Source of the DNA: SG8-41 sp035259205 | GTDB taxonomy: Bacteria > Pseudomonadota > Gammaproteobacteria > Burkholderiales > SG8-41 | Direction: 5' to 3' | DNA: 57,867 nucleotides | NCBI GenBank assembly: GCA_035259205.1 | Contig: DATFWO010000115.1 | Location: forward strand, 1 to 57,867 | Part shown: positions 34,342 through 43,299 of the stretch, piece by piece | How positions within the stretch are numbered: position 1 is the first letter of the stretch | How the letters are laid out: each line of letters begins with the position of its first letter | Notes under the pieces: model-generated | Database searches by the model: none | Seen by the model: the letters and a program-made list of their open reading frames with translations, nothing else | What the model was told of the DNA's origin: nothing | Made by a program: the position numbers and the translations under genes

Positions 34342-34625
34342 AAGTTGAAGACGTGGGGGGCGAGGATATTGAGCTCGTCCCGCAGAAACGTCCGGGCCTC
34401 ATCCACGCTCCCGAACGTGATTACCCGCCCATCGTCCTCAGTCAGGACGTGCCGCGAGCTGAGCTTACGCAGGTTGACCTTTCCTATCGCGTAGCCCTTC
34501 TGACCGTGGGGGACGATGAACCACCCCAGGCGCGACTCGGCAGCGATCTCCTTGGCGAGCTCGACACTCAGATTCTTCTTGCGACCCCGCTTGACCAGCC
34601 ACTGCGTGATCTCGTCTTCGCCCAT
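34338..34625 (-). CDS. Small protein of unknown function
   Basis: A 95-residue soluble protein from ATG 34625 (MGEDEITQWLVKRGRKKN); an in-frame upstream ATG at 34694 would add 23 residues. I do not recognise a family. It has a basic N-terminal part, a hydrophobic core (LGWFIVPHGQKGYAIGKVNL) and a C-terminal DEARTFLRDELNIL helix. No membrane span or signal peptide is visible. Its stop and that of the diguanylate cyclase gene use the same CTAG bases. An AT-rich promoter-like stretch (34765-34800) lies upstream, between this gene and the ankyrin gene's 3' end. Confidence 0.55.
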   Translation of the reverse strand: MGEDEITQWLVKRGRKKNLSVELAKEIAAESRLGWFIVPHGQKGYAIGKVNLRKLSSRHVLTEDDGRVITFGSVDEARTFLRDELNILAPHVFNF

Positions 34626-34840
34626 GGATATCCCGGACCAGCGACCGAGCCGGCCGCACGAGGCAGATTTTACAGGTTCGGGCTGGTTATGCATAAGTGA
34701 GGCAGGGCAGTCCCGCGGTTAAGACTCATACTCCGCTGATCGTATCGGCACTTGATGGAACCAGTATTTAACATAATATACATTATACGCATCAGACGAT
34801 ATCGCGATCCGGCCCGAAACCTACGGTCCGCTCTGCGCCG

Positions 34841-35482
34841 CTATTCCTTCGCTCCGGCCCGCATCAGCATGGTTGCCACTTCCCGGTGGCCGCGATTCTG
34901 AGCCAGTTGCAATGCCGTGAACCCATCTTCGTTCTTGAGAGTTATATCTGCGCCGCGCTCGAGCAGCAGTAAGACCATGGGCAAATGTCCTTCGCGAGCC
35001 GCCATCATGAGCGCCGTGATGCCGCTCGCAGACTGGGCGTTGACTTGCGCCCCGTGGCTCAGCAGGATGCGCGCGACATCGACCCGATTGTGTACCGCCG
35101 TGTAAATGAGCGGAGTCCAGCCGGACTGATTGACTTCGGCACCCTGAGCGATCAGCTGCCGGACGACTTCGGCATGTCCATGGAAAGCGGCCAGCATCAA
35201 GGCCGTCTCGCCGATCGGACTGCGCGTGTTCAATTTGGGGTGCGCGGCGAGGAGCGTTTTCACCACTGCCGGTTTGCCTTCCTTCGCTGCGAGCATCAGG
35301 AGCGTTTCCCCGGTAGGCGCCACGGTATCGACGTCGACGCCTCGCTTGAGCAGGCTCGCCACCGACCTCTCATCATCGATCCTGATCGCGCTGATCATGT
35401 CTTCATAGACGCCGGCTGCGGCGCTCGCTCCCCACGTCAGCAAGAAAAGGCTTCCCCAGATCCTAATAAGTGACATGAACAT
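34841..35482 (-). CDS. Exported ankyrin-repeat protein
   Basis: A 213-residue protein with a signal peptide (about 1-24, ending SAAAG) followed by about five ankyrin repeats (GETLLMLAAKEGK, GETALMLAAFHGH, GWTPLIYTAVHNR, GITALMMAAREGH, GFTALQLAQNRGH). Ankyrin repeats mediate protein-protein binding; export suggests a periplasmic partner. It is last in the minus-strand run, and its start (ATG 35482, or 35476) overlaps the end of tatD, so it is probably translated from the same mRNA. The partner is unknown. Confidence 0.85.
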   Translation of the reverse strand: MFMSLIRIWGSLFLLTWGASAAAGVYEDMISAIRIDDERSVASLLKRGVDVDTVAPTGETLLMLAAKEGKPAVVKTLLAAHPKLNTRSPIGETALMLAAFHGHAEVVRQLIAQGAEVNQSGWTPLIYTAVHNRVDVARILLSHGAQVNAQSASGITALMMAAREGHLPMVLLLLERGADITLKNEDGFTALQLAQNRGHREVATMLMRAGAKE

Positions 35483-36251
35483 TCTGCTCTTCTATATTGA
35501 ATAATTGGAAGAAGTTCCTGCTGGTTTCGACCCCGATCCGCTCCGAAGTCAGTCCCCGCAGGCGGGCAATCTCCTGGGCCACGTATTTCACCAGAGCCGG
35601 CTGGTTGATCTTGCCCCGGTGGGGCACCGGAGCAAGGTAAGGTGAATCCGTTTCGATCAACATTCGCTCCAGGGGAACCTGCTTCGCCACCTCCTTCAGC
35701 GCCAGCGCGTTCTTGAAGGTCACGATGCCCGAAAACGAGATGTAAAGCCCCAACTCCATGGCCGCCTGGGCCACTTCCCAGGTTCCGGTGAAGCAATGCA
35801 TCACCCCGCCCACGTCCTGCGCGCGCTCCTCGCGCAGGATACGCAACGTGTCGGCGGCCGCCTCTCGCATGTGAACTATGAGCGGCTTGCCGCAGCGGCG
35901 GGCGGCCCGAATGTGGTTGCGAAAGCGCTCACGCTGCCATTCGAGGTCGCCTTTGATGCGATAGTAGTCGAGCCCGGTTTCTCCGATCGCAATGACACGC
36001 GGGTGCCGGGCGAGCTCCACCAGCTCCTCCACGGTGACGTCGGGCACATCGGGGTAATCGGGGTGCACCCCGACCGAGGCGTAGATCTGCGGACTGCGTT
36101 CGGCGAGCGCCCTCACCCGCGGAAAGTCCTGCAAGGTAACGCTCACGCATAAGGCATGGGTGACGCCGTTTTCGCGCATGGCTGCGGTTACCGCATCGAA
36201 CTCGCCCGCAAGCTCGGGAAAATCGAGGTGGCAATGTGAATCGACCAACAT
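35463..36251 (-). CDS. tatD: TatD family metal-dependent DNase
   Basis: A 262-residue TIM-barrel hydrolase. Metal ligands are in DSHCHLDF (5-12), the Glu of GETGLDYYR, His in VHMRE and HCFTGT, and Asp in ETDSPYLAP. Family members show 3'-5' exonuclease or DNase activity. ATG 36251 gives MLVDSHCHLDF, the standard start. It follows holB by 19 bp. In pseudomonads and many relatives pilZ lies between holB and tatD, and it is absent here. Confidence 0.93.
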   Translation of the reverse strand: MLVDSHCHLDFPELAGEFDAVTAAMRENGVTHALCVSVTLQDFPRVRALAERSPQIYASVGVHPDYPDVPDVTVEELVELARHPRVIAIGETGLDYYRIKGDLEWQRERFRNHIRAARRCGKPLIVHMREAAADTLRILREERAQDVGGVMHCFTGTWEVAQAAMELGLYISFSGIVTFKNALALKEVAKQVPLERMLIETDSPYLAPVPHRGKINQPALVKYVAQEIARLRGLTSERIGVETSRNFFQLFNIEEQNVHVTY

Positions 36252-36270
36252 GTCGGTCAGCAGCGCGCCT

Positions 36271-37281
36271 TTAGGCCGCGTCCTTGAGGCCGCCGGAGCG
36301 CACCAATTCCGCGTAGGCCAGGAGCAGCTCTTCCACAAACAGGCGCGCGTTCAGCGGGTGATGCACGAAGCGCTGTAGCTGCACGGTGCTCCGGTGAAAA
36401 CGGACGATTGCGAGCATATCGAGCCGTGCCGAGAGTCTTGCCAGCGCCGCCGCGCGGTCCGGATTGTAGCGCACGCGCCCGGTCGTCTTCTGAAATGCGA
36501 GGTCGTATGACCACTTCTGCAGCAACGTCACGATCCGCTGCGGCGCCACATCGTGGAGAGCATTCGCAGCGTCGAGCGGGTCAAAGCGGGAAGCGCCAAT
36601 CAGTTCCAGCAGGCGTTCCCGCGCCTGCCAGTATTCGTCCTCGAATGCTGCGGCCAGCAGCGGCGCGCCCCCGGCGTGCGCAAGGGCGAGCGGCGGATCG
36701 GGCAAACTTTGCGACTCGAGCCAGTCGAGCGCCGGCTTGGCGGCGGGGAGCGGCAGCATGATCTGCTGGCAGCGACTCCGGATCGTAGGTAGCAACTGTT
36801 GCCAGCGATGAGTCACCAGCAAGAAATGCGTCTGCGAGGGCGGCTCCTCCAGCCCTTTCAGCAAGGCGTTTGCAGCGTTCGGATTCAGGCTTTCAGCCGG
36901 CTCGATCAACACCACGCGGGCTCCGCCGCGATGGCTCGAAAGATTGATGAAATCGGCAAGCTCGCGCACCTGCTCGACTGTGATTTGCGCGCTCCCTCTC
37001 CTTTCCCTGCCCTCCCCCGCCTCGCCCGATTCCTTGGGCTGTTCCGGCTCAAGGAACCGAAAATCAGGATGACTGCCTTGCTGGTACCAGGCACATCCAG
37101 TGCAGGCATTGCAGGCCGTGCCTCGGGCGAGCGGACGTTCGCATAGCAGGGTCCTCGCCAATTCCGTTGTAAATGTGTGCTTGCCAATGCCCTCAGGACC
37201 GGCGATCAGCAACGCATGGGGCAACGAGCCGCGGCGCACGCACAGTTCCTCCAATTGCCGGGCATGCCAAGGCAGTATCAT
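36271..37281 (-). CDS. holB: DNA polymerase III subunit delta'
   Basis: A 336-residue clamp-loader subunit. The AAA+ fold carries a degenerate P-loop (AGPEGIGKHT, about 27-36) and a zinc site of four cysteines C47, C57, C60 and C63. The SRC motif (RSRCQQI) is present. It works with the tau/gamma and delta subunits to open the sliding clamp. It lies between tmk and tatD in the conserved mltG-tmk-holB order. Confidence 0.93.
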   Translation of the reverse strand: MILPWHARQLEELCVRRGSLPHALLIAGPEGIGKHTFTTELARTLLCERPLARGTACNACTGCAWYQQGSHPDFRFLEPEQPKESGEAGEGRERRGSAQITVEQVRELADFINLSSHRGGARVVLIEPAESLNPNAANALLKGLEEPPSQTHFLLVTHRWQQLLPTIRSRCQQIMLPLPAAKPALDWLESQSLPDPPLALAHAGGAPLLAAAFEDEYWQARERLLELIGASRFDPLDAANALHDVAPQRIVTLLQKWSYDLAFQKTTGRVRYNPDRAAALARLSARLDMLAIVRFHRSTVQLQRFVHHPLNARLFVEELLLAYAELVRSGGLKDAA

Positions 37282-37295
37282 GATGTTGTAAATAG

Positions 37296-37919
37296 TTATT
37301 TAGAACAAAAGCTTGAAAATATGTTCTCAAGTGATTTACGAACTGCCGTGATGCTCGCATTGGCGTCTATAACCCGTACTCGGCCGGGGTGCTCCCGAGA
37401 CCGCCGCAAATACGCTTCCCGCACCCGCCGAAAATAGGCCCTCTCCTCACGCTCGAAGCGATCGGCGGGCTTGCCTTCCTTTTTTGCGCGCTGCCGGCCA
37501 ACGTCGATGCCGACATCGAAAAGCACCGTCAGGTCCGGCTGCAGTTCCTGTTGGACCCACTGCTCGAGCACGGCGACCCTGTCCCAGGCCACCCCGCTCC
37601 CGCCGGACTGGTAGGCATACGTCGCGTCGGTGAACCGGTCGCACACCACCCACGTCCCGGCCTCCAGCGCCGGCACGATGACCTTTTCGATGTGCTCGCG
37701 CCGCGCCGCGAACATGAGCAGCGTTTCCGTGTCCGAACTGAGCTGCCTGTCGCCGTCGAGCAGCAGTTTGCGCAGATCTTCTCCCAGCGTGGTCCCGCCC
37801 GGCTCGCGCGTCGCCCTGACCTTGATCCCACGCTCCTGAATGAACCGCACGAGCCATCGCAGGTGCGTGCTCTTGCCGGCACCGTCGATGCCCTCCAGGG
37901 TGACGAACTTCCCGCGCAT
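37296..37919 (-). CDS. tmk: Thymidylate kinase
   Basis: A 207-residue kinase converting dTMP to dTDP with ATP. P-loop GIDGAGKST (10-18), the REPGGT loop and DRFTDATYAYQSGG are visible, matching the enterobacterial-type enzyme. The start codon directly abuts the mltG stop. The gap before holB is 14 bp. Confidence 0.96.
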   Translation of the reverse strand: MRGKFVTLEGIDGAGKSTHLRWLVRFIQERGIKVRATREPGGTTLGEDLRKLLLDGDRQLSSDTETLLMFAARREHIEKVIVPALEAGTWVVCDRFTDATYAYQSGGSGVAWDRVAVLEQWVQQELQPDLTVLFDVGIDVGRQRAKKEGKPADRFEREERAYFRRVREAYLRRSREHPGRVRVIDANASITAVRKSLENIFSSFCSK

Positions 37920-38933
37920 TCAGCGTCGTCCCGATCTTTGATATTTTGTCACGGCGCGCTCGTGCTCACCGAGGGAACGCGAGAACTGGTGGGACCCGTC
38001 GCCTTTCGCCACGAAATACAGGACATCGCTGCGGGCGGGATTCAGCGCTGCGGTGAGCGATGCCAGGCCCGGCATCGCGATCGGCGTGGGGGGGAGCCCG
38101 GGACGCGTGTATGTATTGTACAGACCGTCGGCGACCAGATCGTTGCGGCGCAGGTTTCCATCGAACGCCTTCCCCATGCCGTAGATGACCGAGGGATCGG
38201 TCTGCAGCTTCATGCCGATGCGCAGCCGGTTGATGAAAACAGCGGCGATCAATGCCCGCTCGTCCGCCCTGCCGGTTTCCTTCTCGATAATCGACGCGAG
38301 AATCAGGGCTTCGTAGGGAGAGGCGAGAGGCAAATCCGGAGCGCGCTTCTCCCACTGCGCCGCCAGATGCGATTTCATCAGAGTGTGCGCACGACGCAGG
38401 ACGACAAGGTCGCTGACGCCGTTGCTGAAGAAATACGTATCGGGGAAAAACCAGCCTTCCGGCGTCGCTCCCTCGATGCCGAGACGCCGGAGGATATCCG
38501 CATCGGCGAGGCCGGCTGTTTCGTGCTTGAAGGCCTCGTGCTCGTCGAGCGCCTTGCGCATCTGGCTGAACGTCCATCCTTCCACGAAAGTAATCCCCGC
38601 GAGGGAGTAGTCGCCCCGGGTGATCTTGCGCAGCAGGTCGAGCGGGGTGACCGGACGGTCCAGCTCGTAGATACCCGCCTTGAGGTTGCCGGCCTCGCCC
38701 ATCAGCCGACCCAGGAGAACGAACAATTCGGGATGCCGCAGGATGCCCGCACCGGCCAGTTGCCCGGCGGCTCCCCGCAAGCTGCTTCCGGATTTGATAT
38801 TGAATTGCGCCGGCAGGGTCGGCGCCGGCAGCTCGGTAAGCGCGTAGTAGGCCAGGCCAGCGCAGACGAGTCCGGCGGAGAGCAGCACTACGGAGAAAAA
38901 TGCGAGCAGCCTCCGCCGCGGCTTGCGCTTCAT
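37920..38933 (-). CDS. mltG: Endolytic murein transglycosylase MltG
   Basis: A 337-residue inner-membrane protein. One N-terminal span (about 8-30) is followed by a LysM-like region and the YceG catalytic domain with the active-site glutamate in ASIIEKETG and downstream NRLRIGMKLQTDPSVIYG. It cleaves nascent glycan strands and helps set strand length. In related genomes pabC often lies between mltG and fabF, but here only 69 bp without a gene separate them. Confidence 0.94.
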   Translation of the reverse strand: MKRKPRRRLLAFFSVVLLSAGLVCAGLAYYALTELPAPTLPAQFNIKSGSSLRGAAGQLAGAGILRHPELFVLLGRLMGEAGNLKAGIYELDRPVTPLDLLRKITRGDYSLAGITFVEGWTFSQMRKALDEHEAFKHETAGLADADILRRLGIEGATPEGWFFPDTYFFSNGVSDLVVLRRAHTLMKSHLAAQWEKRAPDLPLASPYEALILASIIEKETGRADERALIAAVFINRLRIGMKLQTDPSVIYGMGKAFDGNLRRNDLVADGLYNTYTRPGLPPTPIAMPGLASLTAALNPARSDVLYFVAKGDGSHQFSRSLGEHERAVTKYQRSGRR

Positions 38934-39002
38934 CGGGCGACAGCCGGCGCGGCTTGCGCGGTGCCATTGAGGGGGATCATGAAGGCTCCGCAGAGCGGAG
39001 GG

Positions 39003-40241
39003 TCAAACCCTGCGCAATACCAGGCTGCCGTTGGTCCCGCCGAAGCCGAAGGAGTTCGACAGCGCCACTTCGATCGGCATGCGCCGCGCGGTATTGGGCA
39101 CGTAGTCGAGGTCGCACTGCGGATCCTGATCTACGAGATTGATGGTCGGAGGCGCGATTTGTTCGTGGAGTGCAAGCGCCGAGAAGACCGCTTCTACCCC
39201 GCCCGCGGCACCGAGCAGGTGCCCCGTCATGGATTTGGTCGAGCTTATGGCAATGCGCCTGGCGTGATCGCCGAAACAGCCTTTGATCGCGATCGTTTCC
39301 GCGATGTCGCCCAAGGGGGTCGATGTGCCGTGGGCGTTGATGTAATCGACCTGGTCCCGGTTCAGGCCGGCATTGCGCAGCGCGTTGGCCATGCATCGCA
39401 CCGGGCCTGCGCCGTCCTCACAGGGTGCGGTAATGTGATGCGCATCGGCGCTCATGCCGTAGCCGACCAGCTCGCAATAGACACGCGCGCCGCGCGCTCT
39501 GGCGTGCTCGTATTCCTCGATGACCACCACGCCGGCGCCCTCCCCCAGTACGAAGCCGTCTCGATTCCTGTCCCAGGGACGGCTGGCGGTAGCCGGATCG
39601 TCGTTGCGGGTGGACAGCGCGCGGGCCGCGCAAAATCCGCCGACGCCCAGGGGCGAGATCGTGGCCTCGGAGCCGCCAGCAACCATCACGTCCGCATCTC
39701 CGTACTCGATTAACCGGCCCGCTTCCCCGATGGAATGATTGGCGGTCGTGCATGCGGTGACAATGGCGAGGTTGGGGCCTTTCAACCCGTACATGATCGA
39801 CAGCTGCCCCGAGATCATGTTGATGATGGAGCCGGGCACGAAGAAAGGCGAGATCCGGCGGGGACCTCCGGCGAGCACCGCGTCGTGGGTCTGCTCGATC
39901 AAAGGCAATCCGCCGATGCCCGAGCCGATGCAGACACCGATCTGCTCGCGGTTTTCCCGGTCGAAATCGAGGCCCGAGTCCTTGATCGCCTCGATCGCAG
40001 CTGCGAGCCCGTAGTGGATGAAGGTGTCGAAGCGGCGTACTTCCTTCGCTGAGAGGTACTTGGTCGGCTCGAACCCCTTCACCTCTCCTGCGATCTGCGA
40101 GCTGTAGGCTGCGGGATCGAAGCGGCTGATGCGGGCGATTCCGGACTTGCCGCCGACTATGTTCTTCCAGGTTTCAGGCACCCCGATTCCGACGGGGCAG
40201 ACGATTCCGAGTCCCGTGACGACTACTCTGCGTCTGGACAA
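39003..40241 (-). CDS. fabF: 3-oxoacyl-[ACP] synthase II
   Basis: A 412-residue elongating ketosynthase of type II fatty acid synthesis. The active site is complete: nucleophile C164 (VTACTTA), H304 (NAHGTSTP), K336 and H341 (STKSMTGHLLG). It extends acyl-ACP with malonyl-ACP and controls cis-vaccenate formation. The start is TTG 40241, with GGAG six bases upstream and the standard RRRVVVTGLG beginning. It follows acpP by 17 bp. Confidence 0.96.
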   Translation of the reverse strand: MSRRRVVVTGLGIVCPVGIGVPETWKNIVGGKSGIARISRFDPAAYSSQIAGEVKGFEPTKYLSAKEVRRFDTFIHYGLAAAIEAIKDSGLDFDRENREQIGVCIGSGIGGLPLIEQTHDAVLAGGPRRISPFFVPGSIINMISGQLSIMYGLKGPNLAIVTACTTANHSIGEAGRLIEYGDADVMVAGGSEATISPLGVGGFCAARALSTRNDDPATASRPWDRNRDGFVLGEGAGVVVIEEYEHARARGARVYCELVGYGMSADAHHITAPCEDGAGPVRCMANALRNAGLNRDQVDYINAHGTSTPLGDIAETIAIKGCFGDHARRIAISSTKSMTGHLLGAAGGVEAVFSALALHEQIAPPTINLVDQDPQCDLDYVPNTARRMPIEVALSNSFGFGGTNGSLVLRRV

Positions 40242-40258
40242 TGTGACTCCGGAACGTG

Positions 40259-40498
40259 TTAGGACTTCTGATGGGCCTTGATGTACTCGACTGCCTGTTG
40301 CACGGTCGTAATCTTTTCCGCCTCCTCGTCGGGGATCTCGGTCTCGAACTCCTCCTCGAGCGCCATCACCAGTTCCACGGTGTCGAGTGAATCGGCGCCA
40401 AGGTCATTGACGAACGAGGACTCGTTCTTGACGTCTGCCTCATTGACACCCAGCTGCTCGGCAACAATTTTCTTGACGCGTTGCTCGATGTTTTCCAT
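40259..40498 (-). CDS. acpP: Acyl carrier protein
   Basis: A 79-residue acidic ACP with the phosphopantetheine attachment serine S37 in GADSLDTVELVMALEE. It carries growing acyl chains between the Fab enzymes encoded around it. A strong AGAGGAAAGG ribosome binding site precedes the ATG. A terminator lies between fabG and acpP, so acpP (with fabF) is likely driven by its own promoter in the 160-bp gap, fitting the high ACP demand. Confidence 0.97.
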   Translation of the reverse strand: MENIEQRVKKIVAEQLGVNEADVKNESSFVNDLGADSLDTVELVMALEEEFETEIPDEEAEKITTVQQAVEYIKAHQKS

Positions 40499-40545
40499 GA
40501 ACGTTACCTTTCCTCTTACAGGAAGTATTTCGGTTTTGGCTGATT

Positions 40546-40572
40546 CAAAAAGAACCCCGCTGCGGCGGGGAA
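40546..40572 (-). terminator. Intrinsic terminator between fabG and acpP
   Basis: On the minus strand the stem CCCCGC (40570-40565) with GCGGGG (40560-40555) and loop CGCA is followed by TTCTTTTT. It lies about 90 bases beyond the fabG stop and 50 bases before acpP. Confidence 0.85.
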
Positions 40573-40659
40573 CAGGGCGCTTAAAGTCCGGCTATTTTAC
40601 CAGAATCGCTTGCCAAGAAAGTCGTTACAATTCAATGACATTATTCAAAACGCGCGGCA

Positions 40660-41403
40660 TCAGTCCATGTGCATGCCGCCGTTCACATGCAGCGTGCAGC
40701 CCGTCATGTAGTCGGCTCCCGGAGAAGCCAGGAACAGCACCGCCGCGGCGACATCCTCGGGCCGTCCGAGCCGTCCCAGCGGAATCGTCTTGATGACCCC
40801 GTCGCGTTGCTCCGCAGCGAGCGCCCGGGTCATATCGGTGTCGATGAATCCGGGAGCCACGCAGTTGACGGTGATGTTGCGGCTGCCGACTTCGCGCGCG
40901 AGCGACTTCGAAAAACCGATGATGCCGGCCTTCGCCGCGGCGTAGTTCGTCTGCCCGGCGTTCCCGGCAACGCCGATTACCGAGGTAATGTTGATGATGC
41001 GCCCGTATCGCGCTCTCATCATCGGCCGCAGCAGCAGGCGGGAGAGGCGGTACACCGACTTCAGGTCGGTCGCCATGATCTCGTCCCATTCCTCGTCCTT
41101 CATGCGCACCAGCAGATTGTCGCGCGTGATCCCTGCGTTGTTGACGAGTATCGAGACTTCGCCGAATTGCTGCTGGATTCCTGCGACCGCCGATTCGACC
41201 TGCTGCGCAGCGTTGACGTTCATCACCACGCCGGTTCCTCTGCCGCCCGCCGCGGCCAGATTTTGCGTTATACCTTCAGCGCCGGTGGCGCTCGTTGCCG
41301 TGCCCACCACCCGTGCCCCGTGGCGCGCGAACTCCAGCGCGATCGCCTTGCCGATGCCGCGGCTGGCACCGGTAACGAGCGCTACCTTGCCGTCGAGCAT
41401 CAT
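40660..41403 (-). CDS. fabG: 3-oxoacyl-[ACP] reductase
   Basis: A 247-residue short-chain dehydrogenase that reduces 3-oxoacyl-ACP with NADPH. The cofactor motif TGASRGIG (11-18), NNAGITRD, and the catalytic Ser (NITSVIG) with YAAAK (about 153-157) are present. The start MMLDGKVALVTG uses ATG 41403, overlapping the fabD TGA by ATGA. Confidence 0.96.
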   Translation of the reverse strand: MMLDGKVALVTGASRGIGKAIALEFARHGARVVGTATSATGAEGITQNLAAAGGRGTGVVMNVNAAQQVESAVAGIQQQFGEVSILVNNAGITRDNLLVRMKDEEWDEIMATDLKSVYRLSRLLLRPMMRARYGRIINITSVIGVAGNAGQTNYAAAKAGIIGFSKSLAREVGSRNITVNCVAPGFIDTDMTRALAAEQRDGVIKTIPLGRLGRPEDVAAAVLFLASPGADYMTGCTLHVNGGMHMD

Positions 41404-42332
41404 GACCGCAGCGCCTGCAGCGTCTGATTCAGCGACTGAAGGTCGCTGATCGCGTATCCCTGCACTTTGCTCTCGATGCGCCGGCTCAATCCGGCCAGAA
41501 CTTTGCCCGGTCCGCACTCGGCGACATGGACGATGCCGCACGCCGCCAGGCGGCGAACGACTTCCACCCAGCGCACCGGGCTGCAGGCCTGCCGCGACAG
41601 CGCCTCGCGGATACGTTGCTCATCGGTTTCGGCATTCACGTCTACATTGTTGATGACCGGGATGCGGGGCGCGTTGAAACTGACTCCTGCCAGATAGGTG
41701 GCCAGGCGGTCCGCCGCGGGCTTGAGCAACGACGAATGGAACGGAGCACTCACCGGCAGCATGATTGCGCGCTTTGCACCTTTCGCTTTGGCTGCCTCTA
41801 CGCCGCGCTCGACCGCCGCCTTGTGCCCGGCGATGACTACCTGGCTGGGCGCGTTGAAGTTGACCGGCTCCACCACCTGTCCTTGAGCGGATTCGCGACA
41901 TGCGGCGCGCAGCGCGTCATCGTCCAGCCCGAGTATTGCAGCCATGGCCCCCTGCCCGACCGGCACCGCTTCCTGCATCGCCTGCGCCCGGAAGCGCACG
42001 AGTGGGAGAGCGTCGCGAAAAGCGAGCGCACCCGAGGCCACCAGCGCGGTGTACTCGCCAAGGCTGTGTCCGGCCATCATGCCGGGCTCGCCCCCCCCTG
42101 CCGCCAGCCAGGCCCGGTAGACTGCATAGCCCGCCGTCAGCATCACCGGTTGCGTGTTCACCGTGGAATTGAGTTCCTCGGCCGGCCCTCGTTCAACCAG
42201 CTCCCACATGTCCTGCTTGAGCGCGTCGGATGCTTCATCGAACACCTCGCGCACCGCGCTCGCGCCCGCGTAGCCTTGCATCATGCCAACCGCCTGCGAG
42301 CCCTGACCGGGAAACACGAAGGCGAATTTCAT
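41400..42332 (-). CDS. fabD: Malonyl-CoA--ACP transacylase
   Basis: A 310-residue acyltransferase loading malonate onto ACP. FVFPGQGSQ (6-14) and the nucleophile S90 in GHSLGEYTAL are intact, as is the later VSAPFHSSLLKPA histidine motif. ATG 42332 (MKFAFVFPGQG) is the family start. It follows fabH by four bases and overlaps fabG. Confidence 0.96.
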   Translation of the reverse strand: MKFAFVFPGQGSQAVGMMQGYAGASAVREVFDEASDALKQDMWELVERGPAEELNSTVNTQPVMLTAGYAVYRAWLAAGGGEPGMMAGHSLGEYTALVASGALAFRDALPLVRFRAQAMQEAVPVGQGAMAAILGLDDDALRAACRESAQGQVVEPVNFNAPSQVVIAGHKAAVERGVEAAKAKGAKRAIMLPVSAPFHSSLLKPAADRLATYLAGVSFNAPRIPVINNVDVNAETDEQRIREALSRQACSPVRWVEVVRRLAACGIVHVAECGPGKVLAGLSRRIESKVQGYAISDLQSLNQTLQALRS

Positions 42333-42336
42333 CGCA

Positions 42337-43299
42337 TTACCATCTGGCGAGGAGCGCGCCCCAGGTAAAGCCGCCACCCACCGCTTCCATCAGCACGTGG
42401 TGGCCCGGACGTATGCGTCCATCGCGCACAGCGTCGTCGAGTGCGAGGGGGATGGAGGCCGCCGAAGTATTCGCATGCCGGTCGACCGTCACCACGACCT
42501 TCTCCATGCCGATCCCGAGCTTTTTCGCCGTCGCCTGAATGATGCGCAGGTTGGCCTGATGCGGGATGAGCCAGTCGATCTCGGTCATCTTCAGCCGATT
42601 TTCGGTCAGCGTCTCCCCGACGATTTCATCCAGCACCTTCACCGCAAACTTGAACACGGCGCCGCCGTCCATCTTCAACAGCGGCCGGCCTGAAATCTGG
42701 CCGCGCGCTACGCTGCCAGGCACGCACAATTGCCCCGCGTAGGATCCGTCGGCGTGCAATCGGCTCGACAATATGCCGGGCGCTGCACTTTGTGTGAGGA
42801 CCACTGCGCCCGCGCCGTCTCCGAACAGGACGCAGGTTCCGCGATCCTTCCAGTCGAGTATGCGTGAATAGATCTCGGCCCCGACCACCAGCGCGTTCCG
42901 GTACCTGCCCGAGCGCATGAACTGGTCTGCGGTGGCGAGCGCGTAAACGAAGCCGCTGCACACGGCCTGCACGTCGAACGCGGGGCAGTTCCTGATGCCG
43001 AGCTTGGACTGCAGGATGCACGCGGTCCCGGGAAATACCATGTCGGGCGTGGTGGTCGCGACCACGATCAGATCGATATCGGCGGCCGCGACGGCCGCCG
43101 CCTCCAGCGCCTTGCGGCTCGCGTGCGCCGCGAGGTCGCTCGTCTTCTCGTCGTCCGCGGCAACGTGACGCTGGCGAATTCCGGTGCGTGCGTGGATCCA
43201 CTCGTCGGTCGTATCCACGATACGTTCGAGATCGCTGTTGGTGAGCACCTTGGCAGGCAGGTAGCTGCCCGTGCCGGTGATTCGCGAGTAGTAAGTCAC
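42337..43299 (-). CDS. fabH: 3-oxoacyl-[ACP] synthase III
   Basis: A 320-residue initiating ketosynthase that condenses acetyl-CoA with malonyl-ACP. The catalytic Cys is C114 (QAVCSGFVYA), and the His and Asn are in LIPHQANLRII and RHANTSAAS. The GTG start at 43299 (MTYYSRITGTGSYLP) shares bases with the plsX TGA, so the two genes are probably translationally coupled. Confidence 0.96.
   Translation of the reverse strand: MTYYSRITGTGSYLPAKVLTNSDLERIVDTTDEWIHARTGIRQRHVAADDEKTSDLAAHASRKALEAAAVAAADIDLIVVATTTPDMVFPGTACILQSKLGIRNCPAFDVQAVCSGFVYALATADQFMRSGRYRNALVVGAEIYSRILDWKDRGTCVLFGDGAGAVVLTQSAAPGILSSRLHADGSYAGQLCVPGSVARGQISGRPLLKMDGGAVFKFAVKVLDEIVGETLTENRLKMTEIDWLIPHQANLRIIQATAKKLGIGMEKVVVTVDRHANTSAASIPLALDDAVRDGRIRPGHHVLMEAVGGGFTWGALLARW

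Noticed and set aside
37389..39713. A long open frame on the plus strand opposite tmk, mltG and fabF.
   Set aside because: It is antisense to three well-supported genes, has no recognisable domain, and long antisense frames are expected in GC-rich DNA. The same applies to frames opposite nadB (6575-8182), uvrC (22109-23932) and plsX (43311-44981).
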